Source of the DNA: Amaurobius ferox
Taxonomy: Eukaryota > Arthropoda > Arachnida > Araneae > Amaurobiidae
Direction of reading: 5' to 3'
DNA: 64,000 nucleotides
NCBI GenBank assembly: GCA_951213105.1
Contig: OX578133.1
Span: 138,241,203-138,305,202 of the forward strand
The number at the start of each line of letters is the position of its first letter. The first letter of the stretch is position 1. Position numbers and translations under genes: made by a program. Positions 31,645-42,473 of this stretch are shown here, piece after piece. The notes under the pieces are model-generated. The model had not been told where the DNA came from. It was given only the letters and a program-made list of their open reading frames with translations, and ran no database searches.

Positions 31645-33190
31645 AGGATATGGTAGAGGAGGTATTGTTACCGCCACAGGTAAAGAGGGAATTAGAAAAA
31701 AATTCTAGAGCTGGGAAGGCGGACGCCATAGACCCAGGTAGGTGCGAACCAATTCCGGAGGGCGCAAATGAACGCGAAACATTTTATAAACCCCAGAGAG
31801 GGTCAGTTTCGAATTTTTAAGTAGAAGCAGGGGGAGAAGCCGCAAAAGGCGAAAAACTAAAGGGAGCTGAGTTCCCGCAATCGCAGATGTCTGCAAAGGA
31901 ACAAATAAGGTGTGCAGAATTAGAGGAACGAGCCAAGATATGCGGAGGATATGTAGTTTACACCGAAAATATGTTAGGGGAGAGAGAGGGCAAATTAGTC
32001 ATCCCAAAAGTAAGCAGGACGGAAAGGAGGCGCCAAACGAAAGGGAGGCCACTGGAAATTCTCCTGCTACAAGCAGAGACCGGGTGGGGCAACCCCGATA
32101 GTCAAGAGGTGAATAACGGAGAGGTAGATGTACTGGATGGCGAGAGGAAGAAATATCCCAATGAGATTAGGGACCGAGGGAGTGAAAACGCGAAAGCTGA
32201 AATGAAGGAACGAGGACTTTCAGTTTTGGTTTCGGAACGGAAAGCTCCGAGATTCCAGGAAAGGGCTTCGGTTCGAGAGTACCCCAGCAGAAAGATGCGA
32301 ACCCCTGGCTATGGCAGGGAAGGGGGGATGGAGAGATTCTATGATTCTTCAGCACAGTGGAAGAGAGGTATGGGATAGGAGAAGGCAGAACCCGAGGGAG
32401 GGGGAGATGTGTTTTGAAAGTGGGTCAGAGCATATTCCTCCGGGCTCGGAACCGCAACCACCCAGCTGACTGAAGCAAGGGGGGAGCGAAGAGGAGAAAA
32501 AACGTTAGTTTCGATATCGCAGGAGTTTTACATGAAAACGGAGTAGTATTTTGAGTGTTTATTTATATGTATGGGGGATGATTAAGTGTATGATTTATAT
32601 AGTATGAATTTGATAGAAGATTTTTTGAATGTTAATTTATGTAAAGATATATGTGTCGGGTAGTGTAATATTAGATTATCTATTAGTGTTTAGGGTAGTT
32701 GATTTTTTTTTTTTCTTTTTGCTTGTGATGTTATACTATTTGGCTGGGATTTCTGGGAGAGTTATAATGTTGCAATGGAAGTATATAATATGAGATCCTG
32801 GGTGGCAGCCAAAGTAAATAGTCACTATACAGTAGGCATATACCCAGCAACCATGGGTTTTACAACCATGTATTCAGAGGTAAAAAACCTGTGAAAGAAT
32901 GCCAGAAACTCTGGACTTAAGAAAATTTTATTATGTATGTAGACTCTGACACTCTAACTTTTAGGTGTGCACTATAAGAACTGAACATGCATAAACTTTG
33001 AGTGCGTGCTGACAACAAATTCGGCATAGCTAGAGTAATATGTGTGTTACGAGCGGTTGCTCATTACCAGACAGTTGTGGGGGATAAAAGGATCAATGGA
33101 CCTGTATTCGGATGATCCTCAAAGAGTGTAATGTTGTAGTGTTATTGTAAGTGAATTGTGTTTTTGGAAAAAGCTGGGTATTTAACCCTA
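31645..33190 (+). other. Internal region of the LTR element after the protease; no RT, RNase H or integrase
   Basis: An open frame of 163 codons (31887-32378) is charged and repetitive (ERRRQTKGRPLEILLL) without a recognisable domain. It may be the linker region or tail of pol. The sequence from 32400 to 33190 is non-coding leader-like DNA. Confidence 0.6.
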
Positions 33191-33195
33191 GTTTT

Positions 33196-33210
33196 TCTCT
33201 GGGTGGGGCA
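33196..33210 (+). promoter_or_regulatory. Candidate polypurine tract before the 3' LTR
   Basis: TCTCTGGGTGGGGCA ends immediately before the 3' LTR (TGTGAGG). It is G-rich but short and interrupted. Confidence 0.55.
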
Positions 33211-33933
33211 TGTGAGGAACCCGTCATTTTTTCGAGCCTATTTTCAGCCATTTTCAGAACAGTTTCAGAGTTCATACACCTTAAGACCGCCTGCATTGCA
33301 GTTTTGGGAAAACAAAGCTATAAAACTCTGTCATCACAGTCTGATTTCGGAGAAATGCACCCATTTTGAGCCGTCATCAGAGAAGGGAGAACTAATTCCA
33401 GAGGGGAGCGTTAGGTGGTCTATGATATGAAGAGCTTGGAAAAAACATTCCAAAAGCTTAGTCAGGGTGGTCCTCAAATTTTGGACCAGAATATATACAC
33501 GAAAGATATGCTTTTCGATAGAGGCGAGACAATTTTCGTAGAGACAGGTCGCACTTTTGGTGCTCCTGATGCACAGGTTCTCGCCCTCACCAGAATGTTA
33601 TTCTGTAACCTTTGATATTCCTTGTCATGCTATAATAAAAGCTTATTTTCTTTATCAACGATGCCTGTTTTATCCAGACTTGGCGAAATTCATTATTATT
33701 ATCGTTTTGTCACTGATTTGAACTTACGAATTTTGAAGGGAACAGCTACTTGCATTTAGGTCAGCACATTTTACTTTATGTGCACTGGCCGGACTAACGC
33801 TACTGAATCAGCAATCATGCAGAGGTCTGAAAGAGAGCCGGAATGAAGAAACAAATTTATAACAAATGATATCCAGCGGCGGGGTCCTTTACAACATGGT
33901 ATCCAGCAGCAGGAGAATGATAAATTCATAACA
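33211..33933 (+). repeat. 3' LTR of the gypsy-type element (723 bp)
   Basis: It starts TGTGAGGAACCCGTC, ends ATTCATAACA, and is followed by the duplicated TAGTT. It is 8 bp longer than the 5' LTR through small indels, mainly near GAAAGAGAGCCGGAATGAAG. Confidence 0.92.
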
Positions 33934-34073
33934 TAGTTCATGGCTTCAAAAGTGTCACCTGCATGCTTTGATTTAATCTTTGTATGCCCAAAATAACAAT
34001 ATGTTACTAAACCTTTCCAACATTCAGAGCTTGATACATGAGTTGTGATGGGTTTTTGTATTTTTCTACCATA

Positions 34074-35422
34074 TGAGGTAGAATCCAAAAGTTCAGGGAC
34101 TGCACCCACACGTGGCAACAGAAGCATGTAGTTGGTTATATCATCTGAAATACATCTCGCTATCCCTTCCCTCTGTAGTCAGAATGGCTTAGCAAAAGAT
34201 ACACAATTCAACTGCACATGCAGACATGTTATGCTGTAGTTAGTCATCTTAATTCTGCGATTTAAGAAACGTGGATTTTCAAGAGCAATATTATAACATT
34301 AAACTTTGTCAGCATTTGGGTGAAACAGCTGCAGAGACTTTAAAAGTGCTAAAGAAGGTGTTCGGTGACTACCATAATGAGATCAAAGGTGTCAAAAACC
34401 CAGTCCGCCCGACTCGTCCTAGGACATGAACCGCAAATTGGATGGCCAGGAGATCAAAGGTGTATAAGTGGTATTGGTATTTTAAAGAGGGCCGAGAATC
34501 CATCGCAGATAATGTGTACTCTGTTCAACCTGCGCCTGTATGGACTGAGGAGAACATTAATTTGGTTTTATAGTGTATTCACCAGGATCATCGCCAAACC
34601 TTAAGGGCATCGCTAATGCTACTTACTTATCAAAGACCTGATGCCAGCAAATTTTGACCAAGGATCTTAACATGCACTGTGCCTGTCAGTGCATTGTACC
34701 TCATCTTTTGACCTATAAATAAAAGGAGGAATGCTTGTAGATATTGTGTAAATTAATCGGCAAGGCCAATAGTGATCAAACATTTTAGATAAAATCATCG
34801 TAGATGATAAAACTTGGAACTACTTGTTTGATATTCAGCCAAAGCCTGCTTTTTCAACATGGAAATCACCATCTTCACCACAATAAAAAAATGCTGATAG
34901 TGTCATGGGAGTAAAACAGTGATCATTTATTCATGGGGACAAAACAGTGAACAAGAACATTATCTAGACTTTTTACATTATTTGCGGGAGTCCATCCATT
35001 GTAAATGACCTGGGCGAAGTAGACAATGGCAACATCTAATGTGCCTGCACATCAGTTCCTAATGGTCACAAAGTTTCTTGCCAGAAATGGTACTAATATG
35101 CTTCCATATTCTGCCTATTCACCTGAATTAGCCACCTGCAATTTTTATTGCTTTCCACTGATGAAACAAAATTTACAGGGATGTTGTTTTGTGTCAGCAA
35201 ATGAGGTAAAAGTAGCATCACAGGAAGCGTTATAGGTGGTTGCAAAAGATAGTAGCACTCATAAGTTGTACAGAGAAGCTGTACGACAGAAGCTGTATGA
35301 GTGCTGACAAAAGTGTATCATCGCCCAAGGTGATTATTTTGAAGGTGGTTGTGTTTAATGTTTTAAACTATTCAAGGTAAGAAACTATATGCCAAGTCTC
35401 CAAACTTTTGGATCCCACCTCA
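34074..35422 (+). mobile_element. Mariner-type element, full length with terminal repeats, dead
   Basis: The left end TGAGGTAGAATCCAAAAGTT and the inverted right end TGAGGTGGGATCCAAAAGTT are flanked by TA (34072-34073 and 35423-35424). The length is 1349 bp, or 1278 bp without the mini-insertion and its duplication. The transposase runs on the plus strand from about 34290. LGETAAETLKVLKKVFGDYH is followed, across the mini-insertion, by VYKWYWYFKEGRESIADN. Near the end VPAHQFLMVTKFLARNG and YSPELATCNFYCFP are readable. The second catalytic Asp is Ser (SNVPAHQ) and the third is Asn (TCNF). Confidence 0.87.
34379..34463. mobile_element. Mini-insertion copy B (57 bp) inside the mariner, 14-bp target-site duplication
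   Basis: GAGATCAAAGGTGT occurs at 34379-34392 and 34450-34463. The 57 bases between start CAAAAACCCAGTCCGCCCGA and end ATTGGATGGCCAG, with the inner palindrome GTCCTAGGAC. The mariner transposase frame is continuous across the site if one duplication plus the 57 bp is ignored, which defines the empty site. Confidence 0.9.
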
Positions 35423-35638
35423 TATAATGTAAATATGATACAGTTTCTTTACATTAGTTCTTTGCACCCCAGATTTTCACCATTAAACCCTCTTCAATTG
35501 TGTAAATGAGCATACTGGTTGAATAAAGTTTTAAATGTTTTGTATGCATAAATAACACTTACTTTATGATTAGAATGTTTCTATATATGATTTGAAATAA
35601 AATAACATCTTACAAATTCTAATGACTTTTTTCCTTAG

Positions 35639-35893
35639 CCATCAATTGACTTTCTGTATGGATTAAATGTACCATTCTTCAAGATAGGATCTGCAGATAC
35701 TACAAATATACCCCTTCTCAAACATGCTTCAAAATATCAAAAACCTCTTGTGGTTTCAACTGGTATGACTTCAAATGAAAATGTAGCTAAAATGTATAAT
35801 GAAATTATTGGAATGAATCAATCCCTTGCTATAATGCAATGCACCAGTTCTTATCCCACTGCTGTAAATGAAATAAACTTAAATGTTATCAAG
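35639..35893 (+). CDS. NANS: NANS coding exon 4 (residues 121-205)
   Basis: Acceptor TTTTCCTTAG ends at 35638 and donor GTAAAT starts at 35894; 85 codons, phase 0. It encodes PSIDFLYGLNVPFFKIGSAD, TTNIPLLKHASK, PLVVSTGMTS and IMQCTSSYPTAVNEINL. These match the barrel strands carrying the KxGSxDTxN and CTSxYP substrate motifs. The human Gly in GSGDT is Ala here (GSADT). It lies 216 bp downstream of the mariner. Confidence 0.97.
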
Positions 35894-36739
35894 GTAAATA
35901 TATAATAATTCACTTTGTTTGATTGGACTTCATTTGAATCACTTTGATCTGAATTTTTAATTATCTTTTGAGATATAACTCCCAGTATTTAAATGATGTA
36001 AATAATTTCAAAGCACTATATCACTATATATTGACTATATCACTATATTAACAATTTATTATTAATATAGATTCTGGTTACTGTACAATTTCAACAATAT
36101 CCTCTCTTCGAAATACACCCTTTCCTCCTGAAAATTTGAAGACATTTCATATTCCATAAAAATTCAATTTATCTTTCTCCTCCTGTCTCTAAACTCCTTT
36201 TCAACAATAAAATAAAATCTATAAGGATTTTAATAAATTTTTTAATGAGGAGTAATTGTGTATTTAAAATCATTTTTGTTTGTACAATATAGTATATTTT
36301 GTAACTTTATCATGTTATTTAATTTGCTACTAATTACCATACCACTTCTTCTAAATTGTGGAAAAAATAATTTCCATTTGATAGTTTGTAGATAATTGTA
36401 TTAAAATAAAAATTTTAATCATTTGCTAAGAAGCTGCTTTTTATCTGAATCCCCTCATATTTATTTTTTAAAATTCCTTTTGTAACCACCACCCCTAAAT
36501 ACAAAAGGGGTTTTTCTCTTTCTATTATAACCTCTCCCTCTTTATTTTTCCTTCAAAAAAAAAAAATATGATAGCATTAGTATATTGAAATTTTAATGTA
36601 ATAAAACTATTTAGATCAATTTTCTTTTTGTCTTGAACTCAACTGAAAACTAACTTTCATTAATGATCAAATATGTGTTCTAAATTTGAATGTTTTGATT
36701 TATTTAATTTTGAGTTACTTTCATTATTTTAAATAAATA

Positions 36740-36830
36740 AACCTACAGATATGGCTGTTAAGTTTGTATTACGTTTCAATATGCATGATGATATTTATAG
36801 CTTTAATTTTATCTATTTGTGGCTAAAATT
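36740..36830. repeat. Direct repeat of about 85 bp, copy 1 (partner 38180-38265)
   Basis: CTACAGATATGGCTGTTAA, ATATGCATGATGAT and TCTATTTGTGGCTAAAA match CTACAGATATTGCTGTTAA, TTATGCATGATGAT and TCTATTTGTGGGTAAAA in the partner, same order and orientation. Confidence 0.75.
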
Positions 36831-37450
36831 TTATTCCACATGTAATATAGATTTCCAAAAGTTAAGACAGTAATTAATTGGATTTTCATTATTATGTTGG
36901 ATGTCGCATATGTTTTGAAATTTAACTATAAACAAAATATTAGATATATTTGTCTACTGTTTACATGATTTTCTATTTGTATGCAAAAGGTGTGCTCTTT
37001 GTATGTCTAGTAAATCAGTGATTAATAATTTTTATCAGTTTTAGATATTGACATCTTTAGAAATGCCTACTTATAAATTTTAATGTTAATTATTATTTAT
37101 AATTAATATTGATTGTCAACATTGAAGAAAGTAATTTCAAGAAAGGTATTAAAATATCAGCTTAAATTTGTATTCTTTGAATAATGTGTAATTTTTTATA
37201 CAATTTTTTTTTTCTCAAAATTGTTATAAAATATAAATGTTCTAAATTGTTATTTCACTGTACTTAATTTTAAGCATCAAACTTTCATTTTACCACCACA
37301 TTTGTTTCAAGATTTTCATATTCTAGAATTTCACAGTATGCTTAAAAATAACTCAAAGCTTCCAGAGCATAATATACCATAATATAGTCTTTCAAAATGA
37401 TCTCTAATGAAACTTGAATGTGCCAGTACTTCATCATGTTGTTTGTAGAA

Positions 37451-37540
37451 TGATGATATCATGTAATGACGTATATAGAATGATGATATCATGTAATGAC
37501 GTATATAGAATGATGATATCATGTAATAATGTATATAGAA
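37451..37540. repeat. Tandem array, 30-bp unit, three copies
   Basis: TGATGATATCATGTAATGAC plus GTATATAGAA repeats at 37451, 37481 and 37511; the last unit has one or two changes. The unit holds the palindrome ATGATATCAT. Confidence 0.95.
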
Positions 37541-38179
37541 TGAAACTGCATTAGATTTAATGAAAAGTGGCCAGATACAAGATATTTAGAACAAAACTGA
37601 CATCTGAAATAGAATTATTCAAAAAATCCAGTTTGATTTATATTTTCTTAAATTTGGGTTTAAAGAACTGTAGATTTACTAATAAATGTAATTAATAAAT
37701 GTAAATTTTACATAGAATAATGTATTTTTTTCCCTCATATAATAGAGGGTCAGTTTAAAATATCTAAATATATGAACCACCACCAGTATTTTAATTCCAG
37801 GGATTTGATTGTATATATTTTTGAAATAACATATGGTACCCAGCACTCAATTTGAATTTAAAAATTGGCAATTATTAGTCATTAAAAAATAACTTTGTGA
37901 TTAATGATTTAAATATACTGTCAACTTATGCTGAAATTAATGGTAGAATAGGTGTTATTAGATATATTGTAATGCACTAAAAGCAATACTTATTTGGAGT
38001 AGTGTGGAATGGAATGAAGCAAAGAAAGAAATGATTCAGTCATAAAAAGGATAAAACTCAATTAAAAGCAACTTTAAAATTATAAAAAAAAAACTGTAAG
38101 GAAAAATTAGGTAATATAAGATAACTGCAGCAAAAGCAATTACTCAGTTACAAACATACTTAAATGTTCAATAGCAAAT

Positions 38180-38265
38180 TCTACAGATATTGCTGTTAAA
38201 ATTTTCTTCAGTACCATTATGCATGATGATTGTATCTTTAATGTTGTCTATTTGTGGGTAAAAGT
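38180..38265. repeat. Direct repeat of about 85 bp, copy 2 (partner 36740-36830)
   Basis: See the partner. This copy lies just upstream of the degenerate tandem repeat that starts near 38330. Confidence 0.75.
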
Positions 38266-38329
38266 GCCTGCTTCCTTCAAGTAAGTTTTGAAAGTTATTG
38301 TCTTACAAGCAGCAGTTTTATTTATTGTA

Positions 38330-39960
38330 CTAGGGGCTCCACCCCCTACTTGCTAACACTTACTAACCCCTGTAACTCACTTGGTGCATCTGGAGGCTTT
38401 GCCTCTTAATTGCTGGCACTCACTGAGCTTGCTTCATGAGCTCTTTCGATCCGCCTGCTACACAAGCATATGTCCATTGAGGCCTCCTCCTGTTCACTAA
38501 CACTCACCAATCTTATTCACCCTGGAAGCTATTTCACTCTGGTCAGTACACAGGACTTTCTTTATATCCATTACTCACTAACTTCAAGGATTTGGAGGGC
38601 TCTTTCCTATGTTCTGTACCGCCCATTAATCACAAGAGCTCACTTCGCCTGTTCTTTCGTTATGCCTGCTACACATATGTTAGAACTTCACTTCTATTTC
38701 ACTGACACTCACCAATCCTCAGAACTCACTTTACAAGCTCTATCACCATGCTCAGTTTACATGCCCCCAGCTCACCAACTCCTGGAGAATGAGGGCTTTG
38801 TCCCATCTTCGCAACCACTCACTATTTGCCAGAACTCACGTAGAGAGCTCTTTTTCCCCATCTGCTATGCAGATATATTATGTCTGTTGGACTCAACCCC
38901 CCCATCCTGTTTACTGCCCCTCAATAAACCGAAACTCGCTTCACAAGTTATTTTTCCTGCCTGCTACGCAGGTGTAATATGTTCATTGAACTTCAATTCC
39001 TTTTTTGAAGCCCTGCAACCCTCGGATCTTGCTTCATGAACTCTTTCAACTCACCCACAAAGTATAAGTAGTAGTAAGGTCAATAAGACATATCATTGAA
39101 AAGAAATTACTCCAAGTGTCAATTACACTAACTTATGTTGTAGTCTACCGTTTTCTAACGTAGACATGAGGTCAGCCATAAACTAATCACAAAGAAATGG
39201 AGAATTAGATTGACCAATAAAATCTTTGCTAATAATAGGAATGCAAAATTTATTAATTAGTATTTAATTAGCCTAAAACAAAAATTCTAAGCCTGTCTTG
39301 CACATTTACGAGCTCATATGTAAAATTTCAGAACTATACGTTTTACTATTTATTCATAATGCAGCCCACAGGCTTATTACACCTGTTGGAGCTTCTCCCA
39401 GTATTCTCTGATTATTTCCAACCCCAGGAATGAATTTTGCAAGCTCTTTCATCCCACCTGGATCCTATGCCCCCAGCTTGCTAACAATCACAAACTCTTG
39501 GAACTCAAAGGCTCTGCCCCTGTTTGTTTCTGCTCCCTAACCACCAAAACTTGCTTAATGAGTTCTTTCTTCATGGCTGCTATGCAGGCTTAATAGCATA
39601 AGGGGATCTGTCAACTATGAGCTGACACACACTAATACCAGTAACTTACTTCCCGAATCAGGTGGCTTTGCCTCCTACTTGTTGGCACTCATCAAGATTG
39701 CTTCACCAGCTGTTTCTTGTCACCTGCTATGCAGGTATAATATGACACTCCCTTGATCAGTAATGCTCTCCAACCCCCAGATCTCACTTCACTAACTCTT
39801 TCAACCCAGCCAGCGCACACAACTACCTTTGTGTCCCCTGCACAATATTGCTCGTCAACCCTCTGGACTCAGGATCTCCACTCTCCCTTTGTTGCTGCTC
39901 ATTAATCACCAAAGCTCACTTCACCAGGTCTTCCATTATGCCTGCGTAACAGCTTTACAA
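38330..39960. repeat. Degenerate tandem repeat, units of about 80-145 bp, about 12 copies
   Basis: A composite motif, roughly AACTCACTTCAC-RAGCTCTTTC followed by CCTGCTAYGCAGGTRTAATATG, recurs from 38430 to 39960 with starts near 38430, 38530, 38640, 38722, 38832, 38935, 39025, 39433, 39550, 39695, 39783 and 39906. CCTGCTACGCAGG is a near-palindrome. The plus strand is strikingly C-rich compared with the rest of the intron. A block of non-repeat AT-rich DNA of about 300 bp (39060-39370) interrupts the array. An open frame of 189 codons (38470-39039) crosses units whose lengths are not multiples of three, so it is unlikely to be coding. Confidence 0.75.
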
Positions 39961-42092
39961 ACAAACAGAGCATATCACAAGCATTATTGTTATGAACAAT
40001 TACAATTCATTGTTGAAAATGTGTTGCTATTTCAAAAGAAGTAATATTTAAATGAAGTTCTGAATTATTAATGTGTTTTTAATTATTTAAATCAAAAATT
40101 TAAATATTGCAGCTTTTTAAATGACAACAGCTTTTTCTACAATGAAAGTTAAATGCTCTAAATATATTATGTCTTTTAAGATGGCAACATTATTTTCTAC
40201 AATGAAAGATAAGATTTTAAAAATACAACAAAGAAAATGAAATTTTCATGCAAAAGTAGTATAAAAAAATTTGTACTTCATAATTGTATGAAAAATAGAA
40301 ATTTCTGTGTGTTTGTAACCAAAATAAGAGACAACACTCTGTATTTTAAAAGGATTTGGTCAGTGGCAGCACCTAGTTTTTTTAAATATAGAGATTTATT
40401 GTTACTACAAACATATTTCCCTAAAAGTTATTTCAACACCTTGTACAACATATAAAACATTCATAATATAAATATACTGGTACTTCCATTTAAAAGCCCT
40501 GCATGATAGATACTCTCCTCTTTCTTTGCAGCATGATAAACCTAATCTCTTCCTCTTCTCCCTCGAATAATAGTCATAGCATAAAAATATGAATATTTTG
40601 ATATAAATGGAATGCCTATTTTTGCTTATTATTTATTGAATTTAAATTTTCGAAGTTAAATTGTATAAAACACTCTAACTCTAATAGTTTTTGAAGAATT
40701 TGAATTTTTATACATTAACTCTAACTCACATAGACAAAAGAAATTCATGAAAATTATATAATATATGCAAGTAATTGTGTGAATAAGTTACATTATTTAT
40801 TTTTGTTATATTTAATGCATGAATATATGTTTAGTTAATAACAAATAAATTTTTATTTGCTTATATACATAGATTCTCTTTTGTTTGATTTTTGAAGTGG
40901 TTCGTGATTGGAAACTGAACAGAAATTTGCATCCTTTTCTCTATGTTGTGCATTGTGATATCTAACCTTAGTGATTCTTGGACCTAAGGAAATCATCACA
41001 GCATGTGTTGATTCGTATACTCATGGTGAGACGTGTAATATTTATCTAACACCAATATTCTTAAAAATAAATTCAAGAAATTAGGGCTGTCAAATTCCTA
41101 TATAAAATATTTGTTCTAAGTAGTTTGAGCATATTTCTTTTACAAAATACCTTGTCCTGAGGAGCAACTTCATTAATTTTTATGAGAAAAATAACATTTT
41201 TCCTTTGTTTCCTTTAAAATTACAGACAGTTATATTTTTAATTTTTTTGTTCATGAATTGTACCTTTTCATATGAAACTAATCATATGGAACACACATAT
41301 AAGATATTTTAAATAATTGTTGGTTATTTTATTTTTGATTAAAAAATATTACATATACTACTTATTCTTCAAGTACAATATACTTTTAAAAGTTATTATA
41401 CTTTTAGAATGGCTAATGAATTAATATTTTTATGTGTAAAATATATTTCAAGTAAGAGTCTCTTTCTTAGGTTTGAATGCATTGATAATCGATAGGCTTC
41501 TTACAAATTGAAATAATGGTACCAAATTTCTGGTTAGTCACCCAATTCTAACAACATATATTAATTTTCACAGACAAACACCCATGGGAACATAGATATA
41601 ATTGAAAAGAATAGTTGATTCATGTTGACAGAACAAATGGATTCATAAAAATGAGAAAAACCAGACATTTGACTCACACATGCACTATGTATGGTACAGA
41701 AGAAATTTTTTATAGGATTTTATTTAAAACTAAAAATAATAAATATAATCAATTGCATTTGTCTATTCCTGTCATTCCTTTTCGATTTGTTTTATGTTTA
41801 ATCTTTTCAATATTATTATACCTAATAATAAATTTGGTATTCAAGAAAATAAAACTTGCATTTTTGGTTTTAAAAGGGATTTCCCTTTGAAATCTAAAAG
41901 GGTTTTGTGCATATATACTTACATTTTGTATGTTAAGTGGAATTTTTATATTATTAACATTCGCATTTTTTATTTTCAATTTATTAATAATTTATTTATG
42001 CAAAAAATATTTATGTTTATATTGTGTAATAAAATAACACTAAAAATTTTTTTTAATTAAAATGGGGCAAAAATGATAAATGTTCCACAGAT

Positions 42093-42188
<96 letters not shown>

Positions 42189-42377
42189 TATTCTACAAGT
42201 AAAAAGAAACATTGAGAGTACTGACCTACTGAAAAGAGAAATGCTGCTAGGAGCATATAGATATTAAAATTTTATATTAATTCATATAAAAAAAAATTGT
42301 ATTACTAAATAAATAGTATGCTTTAAATATACTACATTATTTTTATATTTCTCATATGTTAACTGTTTCATTGTTAG
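39961..42377. other. NANS intron 4, last part: AT-rich
   Basis: Nothing recognised except the TA microsatellite at 42097-42182. Confidence 0.55.
42097..42182. repeat. TA microsatellite, about 80 bp
   Basis: ATACATACA is followed by about 40 uninterrupted AT units, ending 195 bp before NANS exon 5. Confidence 0.97.
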
Positions 42378-42473
42378 ACTTATGAAAAAATGTTTCCAAA
42401 AGCTGTTATTGGTTACTCTGGCCACGAACTTGGAATTGAAATTAGTGTTTCAGCTGTTGCTGTTGGAGCTAAG
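42378..42473 (+). CDS. NANS: NANS coding exon 5 (residues 206-237)
   Basis: Acceptor TTCATTGTTAG ends at 42377 and donor GTAAAT starts at 42474; 32 codons, phase 0. It encodes TYEKMFPKAVIGYSGHELGI and EISVSAVAVGAK. The His of GYSGH (residue 221) is a metal ligand by analogy with bacterial NeuB. Confidence 0.97.

Larger units (their letters stand above)
28700..33933 (+). mobile_element. Gypsy-type LTR retrotransposon, complete insertion lacking pol
   Basis: Two similar LTRs (28700-29414 and 33211-33933) enclose 3.8 kb with gag, a zinc knuckle and a retropepsin. The flanks show a 5-bp duplication TAGTT (28695-28699 and 33934-33938), which proves a single insertion event. No reverse transcriptase, RNase H or integrase can be read between the protease and the 3' LTR (31645-33210), so the element lost most of pol and depended on others. 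It lies in sense orientation in NANS intron 3. The internal part is purine-rich on this strand, unlike its surroundings. Confidence 0.93.
35894..38329. other. NANS intron 4, first part: AT-rich with small repeats
   Basis: It contains a direct repeat pair (36740-36830 and 38180-38265) and the 30-bp tandem array at 37451-37540. There is no coding signal. Confidence 0.6.

Noticed and set aside
33950..34130. Minus-strand frame LLLPRVGAVPELLDSTSYGR as a gene
   Set aside because: It covers the left terminal repeat of the mariner (34074 on) and its flank, and lacks homology that I can name.
37451..37540. CRISPR-like array
   Set aside because: The repeats are contiguous without spacers and the genome is a eukaryotic nuclear one.
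38470..39039. 189-codon protein with Leu/Ser/Pro-rich sequence
   Set aside because: It lies over a degenerate tandem repeat whose unit lengths are not multiples of three; no conserved domain.
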